Of a stretch of 64,000 bases of DNA, positions 38,381-48,385 are shown in pieces. The stretch spans positions 62,001 to 126,000 of the forward strand of contig CAWBCI010000042.1 in assembly GCA_963787195.1 (NCBI GenBank), read 5' to 3'. This DNA is from CAWBCI01 sp963787195 (GTDB lineage: Bacteria; Bacteroidota; Bacteroidia; Bacteroidales; JAGOPY01). The notes under the pieces were generated by a model. That model was not told the origin of the DNA. It saw only the letters and a list, made by a program, of their open reading frames with translations, and did not search any database. The stretch's first letter is position 1. Each line of letters begins with the position of its first letter. The translations under genes and the position numbers were made by a program.

Positions 38381-39112
38381 ATGTATGCATTAACCCGTGG
38401 GATCGTATTCCGTCAGATCAAATATTCTGACAGCAGCCTCGTGGTGAAAATCTTCACTGAAGAGTTCGGGTTGCAGTCATATCTGATAAAGGGAGCCAGA
38501 GGTCCGAAATCCCGGATGAAACCCAGTCTTTTCCAGCCACTTTCCCTGCTCGAAATAGTAGTCACCATGAAAGCAAAAGGTGAATTGCATCATATCAGGG
38601 AGGCCCGTTCTGCTTTTCCTTTTCGCTCCGTACCTTTCAGGATGGATAAGACCAGCATTCTCATTTTTATGAACGAAATCCTGTTCAAATCAATACAGGA
38701 AGAAGCCCGGAACAGGGAAATGTTCGGTTTTGTCTATGAAGCCGTAAAACTGCTGGATCAAACAGATGAAAACATATCTCATTTTCATTTGCTATTCAGT
38801 CTGCACCTGACCCGATTTCTGGGAATATTCCCGCACGGGGCTTACAGCGATGAGAAAAGTTATTTTGATATGATGGAAGGGACCTTTGAAAGAGGCAGGC
38901 AGAAACTGCCGGATCACTATATTGCAGGGGATGAATGCATGTATTTTCATCAGATACTGAATTGCACTTTCAAGGACCTGCAAAACCTTTCCATACCTGC
39001 CCCCTTCCGGAAAAAGCTCCTGGACAACATCCTCCTGTATTATTCCCTGCATCTTCCCATGGCAAAGGATTTTCAATCGCACCTTATACTGCACGAAGTA
39101 TTGCAAAAATGA
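38381..39112 (+). CDS. recO: DNA repair protein RecO
   Basis: I chose ATG 38381 (MYALTRGIVFRQIKYSDSSL), where family similarity begins. A TTG seven codons upstream is possible. The N-terminal OB-fold reads VFRQIKYSDSSLVVKIFTEE, then SYLIKGARGPKSRMKPSLFQPLSLLEI, both standard for RecO. The helical rest (HLLFSLHLTRFLGIFP) follows; the zinc-site Cys of some homologues are missing, as often in this phylum. RecO loads RecA onto SSB-coated DNA with RecR in recombinational repair. It lies about 100 bases after porZ on the same strand. Confidence 0.9.
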   Translation: MYALTRGIVFRQIKYSDSSLVVKIFTEEFGLQSYLIKGARGPKSRMKPSLFQPLSLLEIVVTMKAKGELHHIREARSAFPFRSVPFRMDKTSILIFMNEILFKSIQEEARNREMFGFVYEAVKLLDQTDENISHFHLLFSLHLTRFLGIFPHGAYSDEKSYFDMMEGTFERGRQKLPDHYIAGDECMYFHQILNCTFKDLQNLSIPAPFRKKLLDNILLYYSLHLPMAKDFQSHLILHEVLQK

Positions 39113-39157
39113 GAATATCCTTTACCTTTATCCATCAAAATCCCTAAGCAGCAAATA

Positions 39158-41377
39158 ATGAGCCGTCCTTTGAATAATGATCAGCTTCCGCGATGGATCT
39201 GCTTTCTGATACTTTTTTTATTGGCATTCCTAGCCTATTTCCAGGTCATCACACTCAATCATCCATTGAAATTTGACCTGATAGACCAGGCTTTTCCATG
39301 GAAATATTTTATCGGGGAATCCCTTCAAAATGGAATGTTACCCTTATGGAATCCCTACCAGTTGCTTGGCTCACCCATACATGCCGACCCTCAGAGTTCG
39401 GCATGGTATCCCCTGGTTTGGGTATTCGGATGGCTTTTCGGCTATGATATCTATACGGTTTCCATTGATTTCTTTCTGCATATAATACTGGCCGGATTCG
39501 GGATGTTCTACCTGGGCAAACAGCTTAAATTCAGAAATGAAACGGCTTTGCTCATGGGCGCGGCTTATATGCTTTCAGGCTTTTTTACAGGGAATGCCCA
39601 GCACTTCATGTGGATCATCAGCGGAACTTGGCTGCCCTTTATCATCGGGGCTTTTCTCGAAATCCGGAACAGCTTCTCCTGGCAGCCTGTCATAAAATTC
39701 AGCCTGGCTTCGTTCATGATACTCAGCGGGGGCTATCCGGCCTTCATTTTAATCCTGGCTTATATGCTGTTCTTCCTGTTTCTCTTCTTCATTTTTTTTA
39801 TGATGAAGGAAAAGAAATACAGAGAAGTTTTTAAATACAGCCTTCTGAACATAGTTGTCCTCATCCTGACAATACTTACAGGCATGGTTATTCTCATTTC
39901 GGTTTACCATCTCCGGAATGAAATGACACGTGGTAACGGGGTCAGCCTTATACAAGCTCTTTTCGGACCCTTTTCGCCCCAGAGCTTCATTTCCTTTATC
40001 CTTCCTTTTGCTGTTGTCAGAGACATGGATTTTTACCAGACCGATATGTCAATGGCGAATGCTTACTTCGGTATTTTGCCTTTCATCTTATTCCTGTCCG
40101 GAATTTTCATCCGTAAACCGGGCCTTATCAAGTTTTTCTTCTGGTGGGGAATACTGATGCTGCTGGCTGCCGTAGGTAAATATATGCCGGTAAGAGAATT
40201 TCTTTACCATTATGTTCCCTTCATGAATTTCTTCAGGTTTCCGGCGCTCTTTCGGGTCTTTGTCATCATCTGTTTCGTGATAGTTGCGGGATATAGCTTT
40301 GAACACTGGCGTGAACATCCTGAAAAGACTGGCAGGATCATCCTCCGGGTCAGTGCAGTCATTTCCGTTCTGATAGCCGGTTTCGTCATCTTTGCCTTGA
40401 GCTGGAAGGAATTGCATTTCTTTGATTTTCTGCGGAATGATCTCTTCATCTTTTCTGAAAAATCAACCATCCCTCAGCATCTTCTGTTCCAGGGGACCAT
40501 ACAATTATTATTGCTTGCCATCTTTATTTACGGCATGATAAAGCTGAAAGCATGGAAATCGAAACTCATACTTTTCTTCAGTATACTTTCTGTTGATCTG
40601 GTGCTGGCAAACGGGCTGAATGCCCCTTACACGGTCTATTATGACCAGGTCAGATCAAAGGATATCAAAGTTCACTCTGCCACATTTCCGGAGGGCTTTC
40701 CCATTCCCGGGAACCAGCCGCTGATCGATAATACCGACCAGGGGAAACTGGTTTACAAAGCCCTGTGGCGTAACCTTAATATATTTCACAAACAGATATC
40801 CTTCCAGGGATATAACCCATTGCATCTTAACGGTTTTGAAGAATTGGCCGATAATCATACCGCCTTCTTTGAAACCATCCTGAAAAATCCGCTCGTCTAT
40901 TTATCTGCAAATATTTTCCCTTTGGACTCGATGAAGTCTTTTGAAACAAAAATGAACTATGATTCTTCTTATATTTTTTTAGGGAAGGATGTTTACAGGG
41001 AAATAAATCCGGAGGGATTCAGCCATCATTCCACTGACTCACTTAAAATAATTGCCTTCCGCCCTGACCGTATTGCTATTAAATGTTTTTCCCAGTCTCC
41101 GCAGATGTTGGTTTTTATGCAGAACAAGTATTATGGCTGGAAGGCTTATATTGACGGGAAAAAGACAGAATTGTTCAGCTCCAATTTGGCTTTTCTGTCA
41201 ATAATTCTGCCTGCCGGTCAGCATGAGGTTATTTTTGATTATCATCCGCAAGGTGTAATCACCGGCTTTTGGATCTCGGCAATAATGATCCTGATTTTGC
41301 TCTTAAGCTGGTCAGGAATCTTCATTTACCGGAAATGGAAACAGCAGCGCCAAACTCGAGCCCCAGGAGAAATCTGA
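39158..41377 (+). CDS. YfhO family membrane protein
   Basis: The 739-aa protein has about twelve hydrophobic segments. The first periplasmic loop reads FPWKYFIGESLQNGMLPLWN, then LLGSPIHADPQSSAWYP, and the next loop AHFMW-like GNAQHFMWIISGTWLP. These are signatures of YfhO (PF09586), GT-C related enzymes thought to glycosylate lipoteichoic acid or other surface lipids in Firmicutes. In Bacteroidota the acceptor is unknown. A soluble beta-rich domain ends the protein, with the last helix (GFWISAIMILILLLSW) and YRKWKQQR. The final 56 bases overlap the end of lipB on the other strand. Confidence 0.85.
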   Translation: MSRPLNNDQLPRWICFLILFLLAFLAYFQVITLNHPLKFDLIDQAFPWKYFIGESLQNGMLPLWNPYQLLGSPIHADPQSSAWYPLVWVFGWLFGYDIYTVSIDFFLHIILAGFGMFYLGKQLKFRNETALLMGAAYMLSGFFTGNAQHFMWIISGTWLPFIIGAFLEIRNSFSWQPVIKFSLASFMILSGGYPAFILILAYMLFFLFLFFIFFMMKEKKYREVFKYSLLNIVVLILTILTGMVILISVYHLRNEMTRGNGVSLIQALFGPFSPQSFISFILPFAVVRDMDFYQTDMSMANAYFGILPFILFLSGIFIRKPGLIKFFFWWGILMLLAAVGKYMPVREFLYHYVPFMNFFRFPALFRVFVIICFVIVAGYSFEHWREHPEKTGRIILRVSAVISVLIAGFVIFALSWKELHFFDFLRNDLFIFSEKSTIPQHLLFQGTIQLLLLAIFIYGMIKLKAWKSKLILFFSILSVDLVLANGLNAPYTVYYDQVRSKDIKVHSATFPEGFPIPGNQPLIDNTDQGKLVYKALWRNLNIFHKQISFQGYNPLHLNGFEELADNHTAFFETILKNPLVYLSANIFPLDSMKSFETKMNYDSSYIFLGKDVYREINPEGFSHHSTDSLKIIAFRPDRIAIKCFSQSPQMLVFMQNKYYGWKAYIDGKKTELFSSNLAFLSIILPAGQHEVIFDYHPQGVITGFWISAIMILILLLSWSGIFIYRKWKQQRQTRAPGEI

Positions 41378-42048
41378 TCTTTTCCAGTAAGCGGGATTTC
41401 ACTTCCTGCATATCCTGTACTTTTCCAAGTTCCTTTTCCATGGAGCTCACCCCTTTGTCGGTGAAGCCACAGGGATTTATATAATTGTAATATTCCAGAT
41501 GGGTATTCACGTTGAAGGCAAAGCCATGCATGGTGATATGCCGGCTGGCGCGCACTCCTATGGCGCATATCTTGCGGGCTTTTTGAGGAAGATCCGGATC
41601 AATCCAAACCCCGGTGGCTCCGGCCAGTCTGGAGGCGGTAATGGAATAGTCAGCCAGCAGGCGTATCACCGATTCCTCCAGCAAATGAATGTATTCGCGG
41701 ATACCGAGTCCGAAAGCTTCCAGGTCAAGTATCGGGTATCCCACGATCTGCCCCGGACCATGATAGGTAATGTCTCCACCCCGGTTAATGCGGTAAAATT
41801 CTATCCCCTTTTGATTTAAAAATTGCTCATTCATAAGGAGATTAGCCGGAGAGCCACTTTTACCAAGTGTAAAAACATGGGGATGTTCGCAAAATAATAT
41901 CCGGTTCTTTAAAGGGATCATTATTTGCCTCATCAAGCCGGGCATTTCCGAGCTTGGTTTTCATCATCTCCCCGAAAATTTCCTCCTGTAAATCCCAGGC
42001 TTCCTTGTAAGGGATCATTCCCAGATCCTGATATTGGATAGTAAGCAT
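41322..42048 (-). CDS. lipB: Octanoyltransferase LipB (~241 aa, one frameshift)
   Basis: Transfers octanoyl from acyl carrier protein to lipoyl domains. The N-terminal part (MLTIQYQDLGMIPYKEAWDL) runs from 42048, and the rest (NRILFCEHPHVFTLGKSGSP ... INRGGDITYHGPGQIVGYPI) continues in another frame. One extra A in AAA at 41908-41910 explains it; without it there are 242 codons. Key residues are present: HPHVFTLG, RGGDITYHGPGQ with the active-site Lys region RKICAIGVRASRHITMHGFAFN, and NPCGF. The acyl-accepting Cys lies in that NPCG block. lipA lies 11 bases upstream, an expected operon. The stop lies inside the convergent YfhO gene. Confidence 0.9.
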
Positions 42049-42059
42049 ATGCTTATGAT

Positions 42060-42917
42060 TTACAGTACGTGTTTTTCAGCATGATAGGATGATCTCACCA
42101 GCGGCCCGCTCTCTACATGCCGGAATCCTTTTTCCAGGCCTGCCAGGCGATATCTTTCAAAGACTTCCGGATGGACATATTCTACTACGGGCAGATGTTT
42201 AACAGTGGGTTGCAGGTATTGTCCTATAGTGATCACCTCGCATCCTACATTCCTCAGATCGTCCATGGTTTCAAGGACTTCATCCTCGGTTTCCCCCAAT
42301 CCAAGCATGATGCCCGATTTGGAGCGGATATCGGATTCAGCTATCCATTTGATGACTTCCAGGCTGCGTTTATAGATGGCTGCGATCCTTACCTGGGGTG
42401 TCAGGCGCCGCACGGTTTCCAGGTTATGAGAAATCACTTCCGGATGCGCGTCCATAACTGTTTTTACCTGGTCGAACCTGCCCTGAAAATCGGGTATGAG
42501 GGCTTCGATCGTTGTTTTCGGACTGTTTTCCTTAATCGCCCTGATAGTCTCTGCCCAGATCCCGGAACCGCCATCTTCCAGGTCATCCCGGTCGACTGAA
42601 GTTATGACGCAATGCTTCAGCTTCATCATTTTTACAGATTCGGCCAGCCTTGCCGGTTCCAAGAGATCGGCCGGAAGGGGCCTCCCGGTTTTCACCGCGC
42701 AGAATTTACAGGAACGGGTACAAATATCCCCAAGGATCATAAAAGTAGCGGTACCTCTTCCCCAGCAATCTTCCATATTCGGGCACTTACCACTGGTACA
42801 TATGGTGTGAAGTTTATGTTGTCCCACTATATCTTTAACATTCACGTATTCCTTGCCAATAGGGACTTTTATCTTTAGCCAGTCAGGTTTCTGACGTCTC
42901 TTGATATCTTCCATCAT
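42060..42917 (-). CDS. lipA: Lipoyl synthase LipA
   Basis: The radical-SAM enzyme inserts two sulfurs into octanoyl groups on the E2 and GcvH proteins. Both clusters are visible: the auxiliary 4Fe-4S Cys set CTSGKCPNMEDC and the radical-SAM set CTRSCKFCAV. The auxiliary cluster's serine lies at the C-terminal end (SGPLVRSSYHAEKHV, R-S-S-Y). At 285 residues it has normal length. MMEDIKRRQKPDWLK is the start; the second Met is as likely as the first. lipB follows 11 bases later on the same strand, so the lipoate assembly pair forms one unit, facing away from the thioredoxin-like T9SS gene. Confidence 0.97.
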   Translation of the reverse strand: MMEDIKRRQKPDWLKIKVPIGKEYVNVKDIVGQHKLHTICTSGKCPNMEDCWGRGTATFMILGDICTRSCKFCAVKTGRPLPADLLEPARLAESVKMMKLKHCVITSVDRDDLEDGGSGIWAETIRAIKENSPKTTIEALIPDFQGRFDQVKTVMDAHPEVISHNLETVRRLTPQVRIAAIYKRSLEVIKWIAESDIRSKSGIMLGLGETEDEVLETMDDLRNVGCEVITIGQYLQPTVKHLPVVEYVHPEVFERYRLAGLEKGFRHVESGPLVRSSYHAEKHVL

Positions 42918-43005
42918 TCAGAATTTTATGAGTAGCGCAAAATTACCTAAAATTTCAGAGACAAATTCCCGAAAACCCAAAGTCAATAAAGTGAAGTAAA
43001 AAGTA

Positions 43006-43013
43006 TAATTTTG
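43006..43013 (+). promoter_or_regulatory. -7 box TAATTTTG before the 43037 gene
   Basis: It matches TAnnTTTG, 23 bases before the start codon, in the divergent spacer from lipA. The -33 element is not clear. Confidence 0.35.
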
Positions 43014-43036
43014 CAGCTTCAATTTTTATCTTTTTT

Positions 43037-43895
43037 ATGAAAAGAATATTACTCATAGGACTTTATATTTTCTTTGGCCTCGTTGGTTACGGACAGTATA
43101 TTTCCGGAAACAAATGCCCTTACAAGGGTACCCAGGTCCCGTCATCATTGAACAGGGGAGTTGTTGGGGATTTTACTATTATTTCAACCAATGGCGATAC
43201 GCTTAATCTTTATAATACCCTTGATGAAGGAAAAACGGTCTTCATCGATCTTTTCTTTACCACCTGCGGTTATTGCCAGTCTTATGCCCCGATAATAGAA
43301 AATATATACCAGAATACCGGATCGGGGCAGGATAATATTGTTTTTTGGGGAATTTCAAGTGATAATTACGATAGCGATCCCATCATCGAAACTTACAAAT
43401 CTAATTTTGGTGTGAGCAATCCCTGCGCCGGACCACAGGGAGGAGGAATAAGTGCGCATAATACAGTGGTTGCCGGCCAGGAATTTCCTGGGCTGGCCGA
43501 CCTATTGCGTCATCTGCCCCAATCACAACATGTACTTCGATCCCGTTTACCCTCCGACACTTACAGGATTTGATCCGTATTTCGAACAATGTGCCAATAC
43601 TACCGGTATTGAAATTTTACCTTCTCCGGATAATCATAGCATGATACGTTCGGTTTATCCAAATCCTGTTAAGAATGTTGCAATAGCGAATCTTTGGCTG
43701 GATCATAATTCTGAAATTAACTTAATGGTTTATAATTTATTGGGGAAGAAAGTTATAGATTTCAGGAAACAAATGCAAAAGGGGGAAGAGCAAATTACAG
43801 CAGACTTTAGCGATCTTTCTGATGGATATTACCTGGTAAAGCTTTTTCAGGACGGACAATTCAAAGATGCCCGTAAAATTGTCAAAGCAAGGTAA
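43037..43895 (+). CDS. Secreted thioredoxin-fold protein with T9SS type A sorting domain (~285 aa, one frameshift)
   Basis: After a signal peptide ending near GYGQY comes a thioredoxin-like domain with CGYC at about 77-80 (DLFFTTCGYCQSYAP). The second half of the domain is GQNFLGWPTYCVICPN, whose frame continues only if one G near 43480 is dropped (286 codons result). A T9SS type A domain ends the protein: SVYPNPVKNVAIANLWL ... YYLVKLFQDGQFKDARKIVK. Exported redox proteins with this tail are common in Bacteroidota. Reaction direction is unknown. It precedes lysS by 45 bases and may be cotranscribed with it. Confidence 0.85.
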
Positions 43896-43940
43896 TTATT
43901 CTTCATCTTTAATAATAATAAACATTTATATACTTAATCC

Positions 43941-45653
43941 ATGGAACTAAGCGAACAGGAAATTATCCGCAGAAATTCTTTGCAGGAGCTTATTAAACTG
44001 GGGATCAATCCTTATCCGGCCGACACCTATGAGGTGAACGTGAAAGTGGATAAAATCCTGGAGAAGTTTCCTTCAGATTCTACTTTATTTCAGGATGTCA
44101 GCCTGGCAGGACGTATCATGAGCAGACGTATAATGGGGGCTGCTTCATTCATCGAACTGCAGGACAGCAGTTCAAGGATACAGGTTTATTTTAAGAGGGA
44201 TGATATTTGTCCTTCAGAAGATAAGACGATGTATAATACGGTCTTCAAACGTTTGACGGACATTGGGGATATTATAGGTGTGAAAGGCTTTGTTTTTACC
44301 ACCCAGATGGGAGAGATCACCATACACGCCCGGGAATTTACCTTGCTTAGCAAGTCCCTGAGGCCCTTGCCGGTGGTCAAGGAAAAAGACGGGCAGCTAT
44401 ACGATGCCTTTACAGATCCTGAACAACGCTACCGCCAGCGTTATGTCGACCTTATCGTCAATCCGGAAGTAAAGGACATCTTTGTAAAAAGGGCAAAACT
44501 GGTGAATTCCATGCGTAGTTTTCTGAATGAGAAGGCTTACCTTGAAGTGGAAACTCCCATACTTCAGCCTTTATACGGTGGAGCGGCAGCTAAACCATTC
44601 AAGACCCACCACAATGCATTGGATATGACACTTTTTTTACGGATAGCCAATGAGTTATACCTTAAAAGACTGATAGTTGGGGGCTACGACGGGGTTTATG
44701 AATTTTCCAAGGATTTCAGGAATGAGGGCATGGACCGTTTTCATAACCCTGAATTTACCCAGATGGAGCTTTATGTGGCCTATAAGGATTATGAATGGAT
44801 GATGGAACTGGTTGAGGAGATGGTGGAGAAAATCGCTCTTGACTTACATGGAACTACAAAGATTAAAGTTGGAGAGAATGAAATTGACTTCAAACGTCCA
44901 TGGAAACGTTTCAGCATGTTTGAAGCCATTCAGCATTTCACCGGAAGGGACATATCAAAGATGGAAGAACCGGAACTTCGCAAAACCGCCAATGAACTGG
45001 ATGTGGAAATAGATGAGACTATGGGAAAAGGCAAGTTGATCGATCAGATCTTCGGGGAACTCTGCGAGCCGAAACTCATCCAGCCTACTTTTATTACCGA
45101 CTACCCGGTTGAAATGTCGCCCCTGGCCAAGAAACACCGCAGCAAGGAAGGACTGGTGGAAAGGTTTGAGGCTATTTGCAACAGCAAGGAAATATGCAAT
45201 GCCTTTTCCGAATTGAATGACCCGCTCGACCAGCGCAGGCGCTTTGAATACCAGCTTGAGCTTGGAAAACGCGGTGACCAGGAATCCATGGTGCTGGATG
45301 AGGATTTCCTCCGCTCACTCGAGTTCGGGATGCCTCCCACAGCAGGTTTGGGTATTGGAATAGACCGTCTGTCGATGATCATGACCGATTCCCCTTCCAT
45401 ACAGGATGTATTGTTCTTTCCGCAGATGCGCCCTGAAAAACGCGAGAAAGTCACCTCTGATGAGGAATTTAAAGCTGCCGGGATCCCTGAAGAATGGATT
45501 CCTTTGCTAAGGAAAGCCGCTTATAATACGCTCGAGGCATTGAAAAAAGCCAACCCGAACAAGCTGGCAAATGATCTGAATGGCTTGAGAAAGAAAAACA
45601 AGCTGGATATCTCTCCTGTTAACGGGGAGATCATAGCCGCATGGCAGGCATAA
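43941..45653 (+). CDS. lysS: Lysyl-tRNA synthetase, class II
   Basis: At 570 aa it is longer than E. coli LysS (~505) because of a C-terminal extension typical of Bacteroidota (PNKLANDLNGLRKKNKLDIS). The OB anticodon domain covers about 50-170 (VSLAGRIMSRRIMGAASFIEL). Motif 2 is FRNEGMDRFHNPEFTQMELY and motif 3 is GLGIGIDRLSMIM. Lysine specificity is indicated by the family pattern YLEVETPILQPLYGGAAAKPF. It charges tRNA-Lys. A strong terminator directly follows the stop codon. Confidence 0.97.
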   Translation: MELSEQEIIRRNSLQELIKLGINPYPADTYEVNVKVDKILEKFPSDSTLFQDVSLAGRIMSRRIMGAASFIELQDSSSRIQVYFKRDDICPSEDKTMYNTVFKRLTDIGDIIGVKGFVFTTQMGEITIHAREFTLLSKSLRPLPVVKEKDGQLYDAFTDPEQRYRQRYVDLIVNPEVKDIFVKRAKLVNSMRSFLNEKAYLEVETPILQPLYGGAAAKPFKTHHNALDMTLFLRIANELYLKRLIVGGYDGVYEFSKDFRNEGMDRFHNPEFTQMELYVAYKDYEWMMELVEEMVEKIALDLHGTTKIKVGENEIDFKRPWKRFSMFEAIQHFTGRDISKMEEPELRKTANELDVEIDETMGKGKLIDQIFGELCEPKLIQPTFITDYPVEMSPLAKKHRSKEGLVERFEAICNSKEICNAFSELNDPLDQRRRFEYQLELGKRGDQESMVLDEDFLRSLEFGMPPTAGLGIGIDRLSMIMTDSPSIQDVLFFPQMRPEKREKVTSDEEFKAAGIPEEWIPLLRKAAYNTLEALKKANPNKLANDLNGLRKKNKLDISPVNGEIIAAWQA

Positions 45654-45685
45654 AAAAAGCTCCCGGGATCCCGGGAGCTTTTTTT
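45652..45685 (+). terminator. Rho-independent terminator after lysS
   Basis: A perfect 22-bp palindrome AGCTCCCGGGA/TCCCGGGAGCT (45658-45679) with A-run before and T-run after. It can serve lysS and the convergent 45705 gene. Confidence 0.9.
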
Positions 45686-45704
45686 ATATGGAAACGAAAA
45701 TCAG

Positions 45705-46558
45705 CTATACGAGCCTCCTGTAACGCAGTACAGCAGCACCTAATATCAGGAAAATACCAATTCCCAGAGCCCAGTTTGAAATAGGCATTTCGCCTTCTAT
45801 GGCGTGCTGGCAGGAATAGTTGAGCATATTTTCCAGCATTTGTCCAGCTTTCCTGCCCAGTTTAAGTAGCCATAAGAAAAGGGTTGGGTGCCTGCAATTA
45901 CAAGGCCGGGGCCATAATGATACTCAATGGCTGTTGGCAGACCGTTTGACTGTGCAGCTGTGATAATATCAGTATTTGGCACTAAGTTTTCAAAATAGCC
46001 GTGGCTGGCATAGCTACCGTTAAATGGATTGGAAAGTCCGGCAACCGCAGGGTTAGCTCCATCGACAATAGTATTGTAATCGTCATACTGAACAACCGTT
46101 GAAACGCCTCCTGGTAATAGCACAATTGCATCGCATGGAGAATTCCATCCGCATGTGGCGGCATGCACTTCCAGGGTTCTTCCTGAAAGGACAAAATTTA
46201 CAAATTTCGTAAAATTGGCAGTGAAAGCAACCTGGAAGGCGGAATCCTGGTCACCTGCCACGATAATTACATCGTATTGCAGGAAATCCAGGCCTGGAAA
46301 GGTCGCCGAAGTGGCCACTGAAACATTTTCCCCATTGTTTGTCAATATGTCCACGATTGCATTTGAACCCCAGGGGAGGTTATCCTCAAGGACCAGGTAA
46401 ACACAACCCGAGCCATCCCTGTTAGAATTAAGGTGATCTGTTACCATAACGGGAGCGGGGTTATTGTCCCCTTTTCTTGAACTTTGCTGCCCGAAGCTGC
46501 TAAGGCCTAAGGTACTGAATGCCATGATTAAAGCTAGAATAATGGTATTTTTTTTCAT
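45705..46558 (-). CDS. Secreted protein with PISNWAL-type C-terminal anchor (~284 aa, one frameshift)
   Basis: A signal peptide (NTIILALIMAFSTLGLSSFG) leads into an unassigned domain with a Rossmann-like or GATase-like run (LQYDVIIVAGDQDSAFQVAF, LEVHAATCGWNSPCDAIVLL, SYASHGYFENL). A base is missing near 45849. Restoring it extends the reading frame to a stop at 45705 and adds ENMLNYSCQH, then PISNWALGIGIFLILGAAVL and RYRRLV. That tail (short motif, membrane helix, Arg cluster) has the layout of a C-terminal sorting signal and is shared with the 49778 gene. The upstream region holds TACAAA motifs like those near that gene. Function unknown. Confidence 0.7.
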
Positions 46559-46968
46559 GTTTTTTAAAGGTTTGTTGTGAATAATTAAATCTATTTGAAG
46601 ATTTTTGATGATTTGCAGATTCGAATTTACAAGTTTGGAATATTTTAAGTCAATGCATAGTATGTACGAGTTTTATCAAGTCCATTTGAAAATCATCTAA
46701 ACTATACATTAACTGCATTTTGACTCTTTCACTCTATGTACAAAGTCATACAAAATATAACTTTATCCGTACATCATTTTGAATAAATTAATACATGTAC
46801 ATTTAATTTTTATAGGATACAGGGTATGCCCCGGGCTTCATACTTCTGATTATTATTTGCAGAAATATTGTTTATTCGGATGAGATACAAGCACTTTTTA
46901 AGTAGAGATGAAATCATTGATCCTAATTGAAAATATCATATTTTTATCTCAAGTTTATTAAAACTGAT
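46559..46968. other. Divergent spacer with GTAC/TACAAA motifs
   Basis: It lies between the minus-strand PISNWAL-type gene and the plus-strand symporter. It contains TATGTACAAAGTCATACAAA at about 46735 and CATGTACATTT near 46795. These resemble motifs in the spacer before the other PISNWAL gene. They may be regulator sites. No gene is seen. Confidence 0.4.
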
Positions 46969-48385
46969 ATGGATAATCTTTTCGACGATTTGCCAGGTTC
47001 CCGGCTTTCTATAATGGACATTAGTTTGTTGGTAATCTACGCCTTAGTTTGTCTGGTCATTGGTCTGTGGGCTTCTTACCGGCAGAAAGACTCGGATTAT
47101 TTAATTGCAGGCCGGAAACTAAACCTCTGGGGATTTGTCACCTCGGTAGTTGCCAGTTATGTTGGAGGAGCTGCAATCGTAGCTTATACCGCCTATGTTT
47201 ACCGGTTCGGGATCTCAGCCATTGCCGTGTTTGTCGGTACCGGCGCAGGATTTATTATCTTCATCCCTTATGCCCTTAAACTAAGAAAAATAGCTGAAGA
47301 AAGGGAATTCTACACCTTGTCTGACTGGTTTTATCATAAGTTTGATAAGAAAGTAGGACTTACTTCCGCCATAATCATGCTCTTTGTCTACTTCGGGATG
47401 TTGTTAAACCAGTTTATTGCCGGAAGCAGCATACTGGCTAATATCAGCGGCTGGTCCTATGAAACCGCCCTGCTGCTTTCCAGCGTCATCATCGCTATAT
47501 ATTTATTCGCCGGCGGCTTCAGGAGTGTTATTAAAACAGATATTTTTCAGTACATCGTCCTTTTCGTTTTATTTATCATCCTGGGGATTATTTTGATGGG
47601 GGACAAGAGGGAATTTGCCATGGAAATGATGGATTTTTCAAGGATGAATATCGGGATGACCATAGCTTTCATAGCTTTCGGAATATTTATCATCTTTCAG
47701 TCATCTGAATACTGGCAAAGAGTTTATGCCGCCAAGAGTAACAAGGTGGTTAGCAGAGGCTTGTTCGGGGCCGCCATACTAAGCGTGATTACCGGACTTG
47801 CAATTACGTTGATAGGTCTCTCAGCGCATTATAATCTTCCGGACATATTGGCGAAGGATGCTTTTCCTGAAGGCCTGCATTTATTATTGCCTCAAAAATA
47901 CACGGGCGCAGGGCTGGTCCTGGTCTTTGCCGCCATTATGAGTTCGGCTGACACCCAGATATTTGTTCTCGCATCCAGTGTCTCAGTAGATTATTTCGAT
48001 AAGCTTTCAATGGTGAAACCAAGTCAGCACAGGTTGATGCAACTTACAAGGGGCGCTATCCTGCTGTTTTCACTGATAGGTTTCGGATTTGCCTATTTTA
48101 TGAGGGACCTGGTCGCCGTCATAGTCTTTATCACAGGTGTCGGCTTCACGATCATTCCTGCTGCCATTGCCTCCTTTCACTTTAAAATCAAGAGCATCGC
48201 CGCCCTGGCCAGTTTTTTCAGCGGCATATCTTATGTTCTCATTCTCGTTATCATTGCGGCTTTTCAGGATGACCCATTCAGTTTTTTTAAGGATAATGCC
48301 GATCTGGCCATTTTATCTATTCTTAGTGTCTACCATATTTCTGCTTCTTTTTCAGAATATTAAATTCAAAACAAAAACTGCATGA
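46969..48385 (+). CDS. Sodium:solute symporter family protein (~471 aa, one frameshift)
   Basis: I chose ATG 46969 (MDNLFDDLPGS) over an upstream TTG at 46927. Twelve or so membrane helices begin MDISLLVIYALVCLVIGLWA, with a cytosolic loop SDYLIAGRKLNLWGF and then SYVGGAAIVAYTAY, as in the SSS (SLC5-like) family. The substrate cannot be told. One extra base around 48310-48330 hides the real end. The other frame gives a last helix (LFLVSTIFLLLFQNIKFKTK) and a stop at 48385 that overlaps the next ATG as ATGA. That overlap is good evidence for both the correction and translational coupling to the barrel protein. Confidence 0.85.

Noticed and set aside
46927..46968. TTG start of a longer sodium symporter
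   Set aside because: Adds 14 residues with no similarity; ATG 46969 precedes the first helix at a normal distance.
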